Positions 8,131 to 16,234 of a stretch of DNA of 64,000 bases are shown here, one piece after another. The notes under the pieces were generated by a model. It searched no databases. It had not been told where the DNA came from and worked only from the letters and a program-made list of their open reading frames with translations. Made by a program: the position numbers and the translations under genes. The first letter of the stretch is position 1, and each line of letters begins with the position of its first letter. Source of the stretch: Frateuria_A sp051900425 (GTDB lineage Bacteria; Pseudomonadota; Gammaproteobacteria; Xanthomonadales; Rhodanobacteraceae); the NCBI RefSeq assembly GCF_051900425.1, contig NZ_JBHZGK010000009.1, positions 80,388 through 144,387 on the forward strand. Direction: 5' to 3'.

Positions 8131-9756
8131 CTACAACGCCTTGGCCGCCGTCCGCGCGTTGCGCCAGAAAGCGCATTGCGTGGGATCGGCCAATCGCACG
8201 GAAGGGACCGTCGGCACCCGCCCGCGGTAATACGCGAAGCTCTTGCGCCCATCGAAAAGCGCCAGCCGCGTGACCAACCGCGGGCGCTCGATGCTCCCGC
8301 AGATGGCACCGAGCCGCTCCAGCTGCTCGCGCTCGCGCATCACCTCGCTCACCACCAGCAACATCGGCGCGCCGGCATGCGCGGCGCGCAGTCCGGCTTC
8401 GTCGCGGCCCCACATGGCCAGCTGCGGTGCGCGACCATGCTTGACGTTGAGCGTGCTGTCGAGCGCATACACCGGCCGCTGTCCGTCGAGCTGGAACTCG
8501 AGTTCCGCGGCCAGCATGAAATTGTCGGCGACCAGTACCGCGTCCTGGCGCGCCAGCAGCGTGCGCGCCTGCGCCGCGCTCTCGCGCCAGCCCACGAAGT
8601 TGCTTGGAAAGGCCTTGCTCGCCGCCAGCACGTCGACGCCCTGCGGGCTTGCCGCCAGCGCCAGGTAGCCCAGCCCCAGCAGCGTCCCGAGCCCACCCAG
8701 CGCCCCACCCGCCACTGAGGCAAGGCGCCAGCCCCGGCCCGCCTCGCGGCACAGCGCAGGCAGCGCCGCCAACAACGGCAGGTAGCCGGGCAGCGGCCAG
8801 TGGGCGCGGAAACGCAGGTCGTCGGCGAACAGGCCGAACAGGAAGTACGGCACCAGGAAACCCAGCGACGTCCAGGCAAGCAGGTCCCATGGCGCGCCTT
8901 CGGCACGCCGGCGCCAGCAACGCCAAAGCGCCCACAGCAGCAGGAAATAGAAGACCGGCGTGCAGGCGATTGCCTGCTCCAGCGGTTGCACCAGCGCATC
9001 GGCATGGAAGCGCCACGGGTTGCGGTCGACCAGCTGGAACGCCAGCCCGGCTCCGTGCTGGCGCCAGTTCGACACGCCCAGGGGGATCAGCCCCAGCGCC
9101 GCCACGGCCAGCGCCAGCCACAGGCCTGGCTTGCGCCACTGCGCGCGGCCGCGTGAGGTGAAGGCCAGCAGCAACAGGCCTGCGAACATCGGCATTGCCG
9201 CGCGGTAGTGGGTCAGCCAGGCCACCGTCAACGCGAGGCCGAGCAACCACCAGTCGCGCGCCCGGTCCTCCTCCATCGCACGCATCAACGCGTACAGCGC
9301 CACCGCGATGGCCAGGGTCAGTGGCACGTCCGGCATCGCCATCACGCCGAGCGTCCCGGCCAACGGCAGCGCAAGACACAAAAGGCCTGCCTGCCAACCC
9401 GTCCGCGCATCGAAGGCGCGCCGCCCGAACGCCACCATGACCCATGGCAGCGCGCTGCCGAGCAACAGGAACGGCCAGCGCATCCCGAGCAAGCCATGCC
9501 CGGCGACGTGTTCGCCCAGCCAGATCAGCCAAGCGGTCAGCGGCGGCAGGTCGCTGTAGCCCCAGGCCGGATGCCGGCTTTCCAGCCAGTAGAAGGCCTC
9601 GTCGCCAAACGGCGACATCGTGGCGGCCACGATGCACTTGAGGACCAGCAGGCTGGCGAACGCAATGAGGAACGCGCCTCGCCAGCGCGCGAGACCGGCC
9701 GCTACACTCGCCTGGCCCTCCCCGTGTTCCGCCCGTGCCGACTGCCAGGAACCCAT
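8131..9756 (-). CDS. GT39/ArnT-like membrane glycosyltransferase
   Basis: 541-aa polytopic inner-membrane protein related to dolichyl-phosphate-mannose and lipid-A Ara4N transferases. It has the first-loop acidic motif GDEAFYWLESRHPAWGYSDLPPL (about residues 50-72) and ten or more hydrophobic segments. A soluble periplasmic C-terminal domain contains repeated lipid-carrier-facing basic patches. The likely role is transfer of a sugar from an undecaprenyl carrier to an envelope acceptor. Acceptor and sugar are unknown. The start chosen is MGSWQSARAEHG at 9756, whose ATG overlaps the divergent moxR ATG. A later start is possible. Confidence 0.8.
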   Translation of the reverse strand: MGSWQSARAEHGEGQASVAAGLARWRGAFLIAFASLLVLKCIVAATMSPFGDEAFYWLESRHPAWGYSDLPPLTAWLIWLGEHVAGHGLLGMRWPFLLLGSALPWVMVAFGRRAFDARTGWQAGLLCLALPLAGTLGVMAMPDVPLTLAIAVALYALMRAMEEDRARDWWLLGLALTVAWLTHYRAAMPMFAGLLLLAFTSRGRAQWRKPGLWLALAVAALGLIPLGVSNWRQHGAGLAFQLVDRNPWRFHADALVQPLEQAIACTPVFYFLLLWALWRCWRRRAEGAPWDLLAWTSLGFLVPYFLFGLFADDLRFRAHWPLPGYLPLLAALPALCREAGRGWRLASVAGGALGGLGTLLGLGYLALAASPQGVDVLAASKAFPSNFVGWRESAAQARTLLARQDAVLVADNFMLAAELEFQLDGQRPVYALDSTLNVKHGRAPQLAMWGRDEAGLRAAHAGAPMLLVVSEVMREREQLERLGAICGSIERPRLVTRLALFDGRKSFAYYRGRVPTVPSVRLADPTQCAFWRNARTAAKAL

Positions 9757-10696
9757 GTCCGCCACCACTCCCCTGTCCGAAGAAACGCTCCATCCGCGCC
9801 TGGAAGCGGCAATGGCCCAGGTCAACCGCGTGCTGCTCGGCAAGCCGCGCCAGGTGAAGCTGGCCTTTGCCTGCCTGGTCGCCGGCGGCCACCTGCTGCT
9901 GGAGGACGTTCCCGGCGTGGGCAAGACCACGCTGGCGCATGCGCTGGCGGCGAGCTTCGCGCTGGAATTCCAGCGCGTGCAGTTCACCAGCGACCTGCTG
10001 CCTTCGGACATTATCGGGGTCAGCGTGTTCGAGCGCGAGACGGGCCAGTTCCGCTTCCACCCAGGCCCGATCTTCACCGGCTTGATGCTCGCCGACGAGA
10101 TCAATCGCGCCACGCCCAAGACGCAGAGCGCACTGCTGGAAGCCATGGCCGAGGGCCAGGTCACGGTGGACGGCCAGACGCACACGCTGGCACAACCGTT
10201 CTTCGTGGTGGCCACGCAGAACCCGCTCGATCTGCACGGCACCTTCCCGCTTCCCGATTCACAGCTGGATCGCTTCATGCTGCGCATCTCGCTCGACTAT
10301 CCCGATGCCGCCGCCGAGCGTGCGCTGCTTGCCGGCAGCGACCGCCGCGACCTGCTCGCCCAGCTCACCCCGCAGCTGGATGCGCCGAGCCTGGCCGCCC
10401 TGCACCGCCAGGCGCAGGACGTCACCGCCAGCAGTGCCCTGCTCGATTACCTGCAGGCGTTGCTCGCGGCCAGCCGACGGCACGCCGACATTCGCGTCGG
10501 CCTGTCGCCACGCGCCGGCATCGCCCTGCTCGCGGCGGCGCGCGCCTGGGCGCTGCTGAGCGGCCGCAGCCACGTGCTGCCGGAAGACATCCAGGCGCTG
10601 TTCGTGCCGCTGGCCGCACACCGGCTGGTGCCTTCGCGCGGCGCCAGCGGGGATGCGCTGGCCCGCGCATTGCTGGCCGATACCGCGGTCGACTGA
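9755..10696 (+). CDS. MoxR-family AAA+ ATPase
   Basis: 313-aa MoxR-type ATPase. It has Walker A GVGKTT after LLLEDVP (about residues 50-58), Walker B LMLADEINRATPKTQSALLEAM, and sensor-region sequence VVATQNPLDLHGTFPLPDSQLDRF. MoxR proteins act as chaperones for assembly or regulation of neighbouring complexes. It heads a DUF58-transglutaminase cluster, the usual context. The ATG has AGGA 5 nt upstream. The start shares bases with the divergent glycosyltransferase start. Confidence 0.93.
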   Translation: MSATTPLSEETLHPRLEAAMAQVNRVLLGKPRQVKLAFACLVAGGHLLLEDVPGVGKTTLAHALAASFALEFQRVQFTSDLLPSDIIGVSVFERETGQFRFHPGPIFTGLMLADEINRATPKTQSALLEAMAEGQVTVDGQTHTLAQPFFVVATQNPLDLHGTFPLPDSQLDRFMLRISLDYPDAAAERALLAGSDRRDLLAQLTPQLDAPSLAALHRQAQDVTASSALLDYLQALLAASRRHADIRVGLSPRAGIALLAAARAWALLSGRSHVLPEDIQALFVPLAAHRLVPSRGASGDALARALLADTAVD

Positions 10697-10698
10697 CC

Positions 10699-11652
10699 AT
10701 GCGCGACGCGCTGCGCCGCCTGCAGCAGCTGGCCGAGCGGCGGCTGCCCGCACTGACCCGCTTCCGCCGCCCGGAGCCGATGCCGATCGAACTGAACCGG
10801 CGGCGCATCTACATCGTGCCGACCGGCTTCGGTATCGGGTTCACCGTGTTGCTGCTGGTGATGCTGGTCGGCTCGCTCAACTATTCCAACAACGCCGCGC
10901 TGCTGCTCACCTGCATGCTGGGCGCGGCCGGCGCGGCGAGCATGCTGATCGCGTTCCGTGCGCTCGACGGCCTGGCACTGGCCAGCGTTCGCGCGGGCCA
11001 GGCGGTCGCCGGCCAGCCGCTGGCGCTGACGCTGGAATTCGAATCGACGCGGCCGCGCAGCGCGATCCGCGCCGATCTTGGCGAGGCCTGCCAGGCGTTC
11101 GCCATCGACGCCTCCGGCAAAGCGGACGTCACCCTGCCGCTGGCCACCCGCCAACGCGGCTGGCATCCGCTGCCGCGCGTGCGGGTGTGGACGACGTGGC
11201 CATTGGGACTGTTCCGCGCCTGGAGCTGGATGCATCCGGAGCAGTCCGTGCTGGTCTGGCCGCGCCCGGAAAGCGGCGGCCCGCCGCCGCGGCTGCCGGC
11301 CGACGAAGGCCTGCGTCCCCGCCTGCACCACGGCGAGGACCTGGCCGCCCTGCGCGACTACCGCAGCGGCGATCCGCGCAAGCACATCGCCTGGAAGGCC
11401 AGCGCACGACTGGGCCAATTGCTCAGCAAGGACTTCGAGCAGCCCGAGTCGCGTCCCGAATGGCGCCTGGACTGGCGCGAGCTGGAAGGCATGGACAACG
11501 AGGCACGCATCGCCCGCCTCGCCCGCTGGCTGGGCGAGGCCCATGCCCAGGGGCGGCGCCACAGCCTTTGGCTGCCCGGCCAGCCGATCGAGGTCGGAAG
11601 CGGCCCCGGCCACTACGCGCGCTGCATGAGCGCACTGGCGTCGCTGCCATGA
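10699..11652 (+). CDS. DUF58 domain-containing membrane protein
   Basis: 317-aa protein with two adjacent membrane helices near residues 35-80 and a C-terminal DUF58 module. The diagnostic stretch is LHHGEDLAALRDYRSGDPRKHIAWKASAR, followed by a conserved aromatic and acidic tail. DUF58 proteins are von-Willebrand-like and usually encoded with MoxR. Here the gene starts 2 nt after moxR and ends overlapping the transglutaminase start (ATGA). The biochemical role is unknown; envelope-protein assembly is the usual guess. Confidence 0.9.
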   Translation: MRDALRRLQQLAERRLPALTRFRRPEPMPIELNRRRIYIVPTGFGIGFTVLLLVMLVGSLNYSNNAALLLTCMLGAAGAASMLIAFRALDGLALASVRAGQAVAGQPLALTLEFESTRPRSAIRADLGEACQAFAIDASGKADVTLPLATRQRGWHPLPRVRVWTTWPLGLFRAWSWMHPEQSVLVWPRPESGGPPPRLPADEGLRPRLHHGEDLAALRDYRSGDPRKHIAWKASARLGQLLSKDFEQPESRPEWRLDWRELEGMDNEARIARLARWLGEAHAQGRRHSLWLPGQPIEVGSGPGHYARCMSALASLP

Positions 11653-13631
11653 TCGGCGCGAAGCGCCGCCCCAGCGAAGCCACGCTGGACGGCCGCGCGT
11701 TCGACCTGCTCTGCCTGACCATGGCCTGCGTGCTCGGCGTACACGCCTCACACCTGCCCTGGTGGCTGGTGGCCGGGTTGGCGCTGGTGCTCACACTGCG
11801 CTGGTGGCAGCGACGTCGGCACGGTGCGCGCCCGCCGCTGCTGCTCAAGCTGCCGCTGCTGGCGCTGCTGGCGGTGGCGGTCGTCTTTACCTACGGCACC
11901 ATCTTCGGGCAGCAACCCGGTTCCGCGCTGGCCGTCGGCCTGCTGGTACTGAAACTGCTGGAAAGCGAAGCGCCCCGCGATGCCAGAGTCGGCGTGAGCT
12001 TTGCCTGCTTCGGCTTGATGGCGGCGCTGCTGTTCGACCAGGGCCTCGTGGCCACCTTCGTGGTCGCGTTGGGCCTGTTGCCCGCCCTGGCCACATTGCG
12101 TGCGCTGGAGCCGGCACAGGCGCCGACCAACCTGCCACGCGCGCTGCTGCCGGGACTGGCCCTGCTTGCGGCCGCCGTGCCGTTGGCGCTGCTGGCCTTC
12201 GCGCTGGTGCCGCGGCTGAGCTCGCCGCTGTGGGGAGCGGCCAACAGCCCCGAGGCCAGGACCGGGCTCGGCGACCGCATGTCGCCGGGGAACTTCACCG
12301 AGCTGCTGACCGACGACCGCCCCGCCATGCGGGTCAGCTTCGACGGCCCTGCGCCGGCGCCCGAGCTGCGCTACTTCCGCGCGTACGTCATGTGGCTGTA
12401 CGACGGGCGTACCTGGGAGCATGCCGAGTTGCGGCGCGCCGACGGCCAGGCCCGGCCACTGGAAGCGCTGGAGGCGAGGGCCACCAGCCGCTACGAGATC
12501 GACCTGGAGCCGACCAACCGCAACATCCTGCCCGCGCTGGACGTGCCGCTGGAGGCACCAGCGGACGCACAGCTCAGCCCCGACCACGAGGTGTTCAGCG
12601 ACAAACCCGTGCGCGAGTCGCTCCACTACGCAGCGCGCTCGGCGCTCTACTACCGCCTCCAGGCCACCCTGCCCGCGGGCGCCAGGCAACTGGCCCTGCG
12701 CCTGCCCCAGGGATTCAACCCCCGCACGCACGCCCTGGCCGCGCAGTGGCGCGCACGCTACGGCGGTGACGGCCAGGCCATCATCCGCGCCGCGCTGGCC
12801 TTGTTCCACGACGGCGGCTTCCGCTACACGCTGGCGCCGGCGCCGCTCGGCCGGGACGCCGTGGACGACTTCCTGTTCAGCACGCACGAGGGTTTCTGCG
12901 AGCACTACGCCTCGTCCTTCACCGTATTGATGCGGGCGGCGGGGATTCCCGCACGCGTGGTCACCGGTTACCAGGGCGGCTACTGGAATCCGCTGGGCAA
13001 CTACCTGCTGGTACGCCAGTCCGATGCGCACGCATGGAGCGAGGTATGGCTGGCGGGTCGCGGCTGGGTGCGCGTCGATCCCACCGCCGCCGTACGGCCC
13101 GAACGCGTCAGTCTGGGCGCAGCGGCTGCGGCGGGCGACCAGCTCGGCTGGGTGGAAACAGGCTGGCTGGCTTCGCTTCGCAACCGGTGGGACGTGGTCA
13201 ACCACTGGTGGGCCCAGGGCGTTATCGGGTTCGATGCGCTGCGCCAGCGCGGTCTGCTGACCCCGTTCGGCATCCGCGATACCGGCACGGCGATGTTGGG
13301 CATGCTGCTGGCGATCGGCACCGCGCTGTTCGTGGCGATCGGCACCGGCTGGGCGTTGTGGCGGCGTGAACGGCCCGAACCGTTGCGCCAGGCGCTGCGC
13401 CGGCTGGAGGCCAGGCTCGCGCGCGCCGGCATCACGCGCCGTCGCAGCGAAGGGCCGCAGCATTACCTGCGCCGCGCCGCGCGGGCGCTGCCGGCGCAGC
13501 GCGGCGAGCTGGAGCACCTGATGAACCGCTACCTTGAACTGCGCTATGCGCACGACGAACCGATGCCTGAACTGCTGCGGGAATTCCAGCGGGCGGTACG
13601 GGAATTCCGGCCGCGGCGCGTGGTCAAATGA
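11649..13631 (+). CDS. TgpA-like transmembrane transglutaminase
   Basis: 660-aa membrane protein. About six N-terminal helices (residues 20-200) are followed by a DUF3488-type region and a periplasmic transglutaminase-like domain. A further helix near 555 leads to a C-terminal DUF4129-like tail. The catalytic triad is intact: Cys417 in EGFCEHYASSF, His461 in SDAHAWSEVW and Asp477 in RVDPTAA. This matches Pseudomonas TgpA, an essential periplasmic transglutaminase. It overlaps the DUF58 gene by 4 nt and forms the core of the moxR cluster. Confidence 0.92.
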   Translation: MIGAKRRPSEATLDGRAFDLLCLTMACVLGVHASHLPWWLVAGLALVLTLRWWQRRRHGARPPLLLKLPLLALLAVAVVFTYGTIFGQQPGSALAVGLLVLKLLESEAPRDARVGVSFACFGLMAALLFDQGLVATFVVALGLLPALATLRALEPAQAPTNLPRALLPGLALLAAAVPLALLAFALVPRLSSPLWGAANSPEARTGLGDRMSPGNFTELLTDDRPAMRVSFDGPAPAPELRYFRAYVMWLYDGRTWEHAELRRADGQARPLEALEARATSRYEIDLEPTNRNILPALDVPLEAPADAQLSPDHEVFSDKPVRESLHYAARSALYYRLQATLPAGARQLALRLPQGFNPRTHALAAQWRARYGGDGQAIIRAALALFHDGGFRYTLAPAPLGRDAVDDFLFSTHEGFCEHYASSFTVLMRAAGIPARVVTGYQGGYWNPLGNYLLVRQSDAHAWSEVWLAGRGWVRVDPTAAVRPERVSLGAAAAAGDQLGWVETGWLASLRNRWDVVNHWWAQGVIGFDALRQRGLLTPFGIRDTGTAMLGMLLAIGTALFVAIGTGWALWRRERPEPLRQALRRLEARLARAGITRRRSEGPQHYLRRAARALPAQRGELEHLMNRYLELRYAHDEPMPELLREFQRAVREFRPRRVVK

Positions 13632-13678
13632 CTATCCATGCGGCCGCCCGGGCGGCCGCTGTCCCAGGGAGAACCGCC

Positions 13679-14278
13679 ATGTCCTTTCCTTACCGCCCTC
13701 TGGCCCTGGCCACCGCCTTCGGCCTGCTGACCGCCTGTGCAACGGTGCCCCAGCCGTTGCAGGGCACCTACTCCGACGTGAGCACGGCGGGCGCCCAGCA
13801 GGGCGGTGCCGGCGGCGCGAAGGTGCGCTGGGGTGGCGAAATCATCCAGACCGAGCCGGGCCCGCAGGAGACCTGCTTCTACCTCCTGTCGCGCCCGCTG
13901 GACAAGCAGGCGCGCCCGGAGACCGATACCAGCGGGGCGACCGAGGGCCGTTTCGTCGCCTGCCATGAAGGCTTCTACGACCCCGAGGTGTTCACCCGCG
14001 GCCGTGAGCTGACCGTCACGGGCACGCTGCAGGGCACCGTGACCAAGAAGGTGGGCGAATACGACTACGCCTATCCGCGCGTGGCGGCGGACGTGGTCTA
14101 CCTGTGGCCCAAGCGACCGGTGACGGTGCGCTACCCACCGGGTTACTACGACCCGTTCTGGGGCCCGGGTTGGGGCCCCTCGTATTGGGGTCCGTGGGGC
14201 GATCCGTTCTGGAATCGCCCGCGCGTGATCATCGTGCGCCCGCCGCCGGCGCCGGCGCCGAAACCGGCGCACAAGTAA
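13679..14278 (+). CDS. Slp-family outer-membrane lipoprotein
   Basis: 199-aa predicted lipoprotein with a signal peptide and lipobox LTAC (cysteine about residue 20). A beta-rich Slp domain then carries GTYSDV, VRWGGEI and a PRVAADVVYLWP segment. The C-terminal part is rich in Trp, Gly and Pro (DPFWGPGWGPSYWGPWGD), then proline-alanine repeats. I chose the ATG at 13679 with GGGAG upstream. An earlier in-frame ATG overlaps the previous gene and lacks a signal peptide. Slp proteins are stress- or starvation-linked. A strong terminator follows. Confidence 0.88.
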   Translation: MSFPYRPLALATAFGLLTACATVPQPLQGTYSDVSTAGAQQGGAGGAKVRWGGEIIQTEPGPQETCFYLLSRPLDKQARPETDTSGATEGRFVACHEGFYDPEVFTRGRELTVTGTLQGTVTKKVGEYDYAYPRVAADVVYLWPKRPVTVRYPPGYYDPFWGPGWGPSYWGPWGDPFWNRPRVIIVRPPPAPAPKPAHK

Positions 14279-14296
14279 GCGCGCCTCGATCACGAA

Positions 14297-14323
14297 AACG
14301 CCGGCCCCGGGCCGGCGTTTTTT
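14297..14323 (+). terminator. Rho-independent terminator after slp
   Basis: Perfect 8-bp stem CGCCGGCC / GGCCGGCG with a 3-nt loop, preceded by AAAA and followed by six T residues. It ends the moxR-slp cluster. Confidence 0.93.
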
Positions 14324-14353
14324 GTTGGCATCAATACAGTGCTGCGCGATTCC

Positions 14354-14413
14354 CTGCAGGAGCACACCCTGTGTGCGACCGGCACACAGGCGCGCACAGG
14401 GCGCGCTCCTGCG
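14354..14413. repeat. REP-like palindromic element (GCAGGAGC family)
   Basis: Inverted repeat opening CTGCAGGAGCACACC and closing GCGCGCTCCTGCG, with GTGTGCGACC / GCGCACAGG arms inside. Related copies are at 15811-15893, 18342-18406, 25171-25234 and 45869-45900. It lies between convergent slp and hinT. Confidence 0.75.
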
Positions 14414-14423
14414 AAAAATCCGC

Positions 14424-14768
14424 TCAGCCCGGCGGCCAGCTCAGGCGGCGGCCGGCGAGCAGGTGCACATGCAGGTGAAAAACCGTCTGTCCACCATGTT
14501 CGTTGCAGTTGATCACCGTGCGGTAACCCTGTTCGGCAAGGCCTTCCTGCCTGGCGTACTCGGCCGCGGCGAGCTGCAGCTTGCCCAGCAACTCGGCATC
14601 GCCCGGCGCGGCGTCATTGAGCGTGGGCAACGCCTTCTTCGGGATGAACAGCACGTGCACCGGAGCCTGCGGGTTCAGGTCGCGGAAGCCGAGCACGTCG
14701 TCGTTCTCGAAGACGATGTCCGCCGGGACCTCGCGGCGGATGATCTTGCCGAAAATGGTATCGCCCAT
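14424..14768 (-). CDS. hinT: HIT-family purine nucleoside phosphoramidase (HinT)
   Basis: 114-aa histidine-triad hydrolase acting on AMP-lysine and similar phosphoramidates. The active-site triad is His98, His100 and His102 in FHLHVHLL. The N-terminus DTIFGKIIRREVPADIV and FRDLNPQAPVHVLFIPKK are typical of HinT. GAGGGAG lies 6-8 nt before the ATG. It follows the GNAT gene by 21 nt and is the last gene of the dnaX-recR group. Confidence 0.95.
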   Translation of the reverse strand: MGDTIFGKIIRREVPADIVFENDDVLGFRDLNPQAPVHVLFIPKKALPTLNDAAPGDAELLGKLQLAAAEYARQEGLAEQGYRTVINCNEHGGQTVFHLHVHLLAGRRLSWPPG

Positions 14769-14789
14769 GCCTGACTCCCTCGCGTGGAT

Positions 14790-15197
14790 TCACAGGCGAA
14801 GCAGCATACCCTGCGAGCGCGGCGCGCTCAGCCGGAAACCGAACTGCTCGTACAGCTTGGTCGCCTCGCCGTCGGCCAGCAGCGTGACGATCACGCCTGC
14901 GGGCGCGCGCCGGCGAGCGTCATCCATCAACGCAGCCATGATCCGACGGCCAAGGCCGCGTCGCTGCCAGTCCGGCCGCACCGCGACGTCGACCACCTGC
15001 AGGAACAGCGCCCCGTCGCCGACCATGCGGCCCATGCCTACCAGCTCGTCGCCGTCGCGCAGGCTGACCGCGCACCAGCTGGCTGGCAAGCCGGCGACCG
15101 CCGCCGCCTGGTCCATCGCGCTCAGGCCGGTAGCAAGCCGCAACGCGCAGTACTCGGCCGGCGTGGGCGCCGCGTACGCCAAGCCTGGCCCGGTCAT
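14790..15197 (-). CDS. GNAT-family N-acetyltransferase
   Basis: 135-aa acetyl-CoA-dependent acetyltransferase. The acetyl-CoA-binding motif A is VVDVAVRPDWQRRGLGRRIM (about residues 67-86), with Q-R-R-G-L-G as the pyrophosphate loop. The C-terminal LYEQFGF is the usual motif B. The start overlaps the recR stop (ATGA), indicating translational coupling. The acceptor substrate is unknown. Confidence 0.88.
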   Translation of the reverse strand: MTGPGLAYAAPTPAEYCALRLATGLSAMDQAAAVAGLPASWCAVSLRDGDELVGMGRMVGDGALFLQVVDVAVRPDWQRRGLGRRIMAALMDDARRRAPAGVIVTLLADGEATKLYEQFGFRLSAPRSQGMLLRL

Positions 15198-15793
15198 TCC
15201 AGCGCCTGTCGGCTGCCGAAGGCATGCGCCAGCGTGCCGCGGTCGACATACTCCAGTTCGCCACCCAGCGGCACGCCATGGGCTAGGCGTGTCGGCCTCA
15301 CGCCGCCGGCGCGGGCCAACTGCGCCAGGTAGTGCGCGGTAGCCTCGCCTTCGACGGTCGGATTGGTGGCGATGATCATCTCCTCGATCTCGCCCTCGCC
15401 CAGGCGCGCGCTCAGCTGCGCCAGGCCGAGTTCTTCCGGGCCCAGCCCGTCCAGCGGCGACAGGCGCCCGAGCAGCACGAAGTACTGCCCGCGGTAACCG
15501 GTGGCCTGTTCGATGGCGGCCAGGTCGGTGGGCGATTCGACCACGCACAGCACGTGGCGGTCGCGGCTGGCGCTGGCGCACAGCGCGCACACCGGCTCTT
15601 CGCTGAAGTTCCGGCAGCGCGTGCAGTTGCCGATCCGTTCCATCGCCTCGCGCAGCACGCCGGCGAGCTTGAGACCCCGCGTGCGCTCGCGCTCGAGCAG
15701 ATGGAAGGCCATCCGTTGCGCGCTCTTGCCACCCACGCCGGGCAGGCAGCGCAGCGCTTCGATGAGGTCGGCGAGAAGGGGGGAGCCTGTCAT
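15194..15793 (-). CDS. recR: Recombination protein RecR
   Basis: 199-aa partner of RecF and RecO in recombinational repair of gaps. Features in order are the helix-hairpin-helix LRCLPGVGGKSAQRMAF (15-30), the zinc finger Cys57-Cys60-Cys69-Cys72, and a Toprim domain starting CVVESPTDLAAIE with TNPTVEGEATA. Length is standard. It follows ybaB after a repeat-filled 102-nt spacer, the conserved dnaX-ybaB-recR order. Confidence 0.97.
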   Translation of the reverse strand: MTGSPLLADLIEALRCLPGVGGKSAQRMAFHLLERERTRGLKLAGVLREAMERIGNCTRCRNFSEEPVCALCASASRDRHVLCVVESPTDLAAIEQATGYRGQYFVLLGRLSPLDGLGPEELGLAQLSARLGEGEIEEMIIATNPTVEGEATAHYLAQLARAGGVRPTRLAHGVPLGGELEYVDRGTLAHAFGSRQALE

Positions 15794-15810
15794 GGTCGGA
15801 TGCCTGTACT

Positions 15811-15893
15811 GGAAGGAGCCCGCTTACGGGCGATGCTCTTTCCCTCGAACGGGAAGCGCATCGCCCGCAAGCGGGCTCCTGCGACGATCGGTC
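15811..15893. repeat. REP-like long inverted repeat between ybaB and recR
   Basis: The arms read GGAGCCCGCTTACGGGCGATGC and, inverted, GCATCGCCCGCAAGCGGGCTCC around a short central hairpin CCCTCGAACGGG. It can fold into one stem of about 80 nt in the ybaB-recR mRNA. It belongs to the family also found at 14354, 18342, 25171 and 45869. Confidence 0.8.
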
Positions 15894-15895
15894 GG

Positions 15896-16219
15896 TCAGA
15901 ACGGCATCTTGAAGCCGGGCGGCAGGTTCATCCCCGCCGTGACGCCACCGAGCTTGTTGCGGCTGGCCTCGGCCACCTTGTTCACCGCGTCGTTGACGGC
16001 GGCGGCAACCAGGTCCTCGGCCATCTCCGGATCGTCGGCGAACAGCTTGCGGTCGATCTGCACCCGGCGCACCTCGTGTGCGCCGGTCATCAGCACGGTG
16101 ACCAGGCCGCCGCCGGCACTGCCGGTGACTTCCATCCTGGCGATTTCCTCCTGCGCACGCTTCATGTCTTCCTGCATGCGCTGGGCCTGCTGCATCAGCT
16201 GACCGATCTGGCCTCTCAT
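15896..16219 (-). CDS. ybaB: YbaB/EbfC family nucleoid-associated protein
   Basis: 107-aa DNA-binding dimer. The N-terminal coiled coil (MRGQIGQLMQQAQRMQEDMKRAQEEI) is followed by the conserved strand VEVTGSAGGGLV-type sequence and the terminal LPPGFKMPF. It is 15 nt downstream of dnaX and precedes recR, the near-universal context of this family. Confidence 0.96.
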   Translation of the reverse strand: MRGQIGQLMQQAQRMQEDMKRAQEEIARMEVTGSAGGGLVTVLMTGAHEVRRVQIDRKLFADDPEMAEDLVAAAVNDAVNKVAEASRNKLGGVTAGMNLPPGFKMPF

Positions 16220-16234
16220 GACTGTCTGCTCCGC

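Noticed and set aside
6959..10237. A long minus-strand frame covering the Maf-type gene and the glycosyltransferase region
   Set aside because: Only the frame from 8131 to 9756 shows a real membrane enzyme; the rest is out-of-frame sequence across well-supported plus-strand genes.
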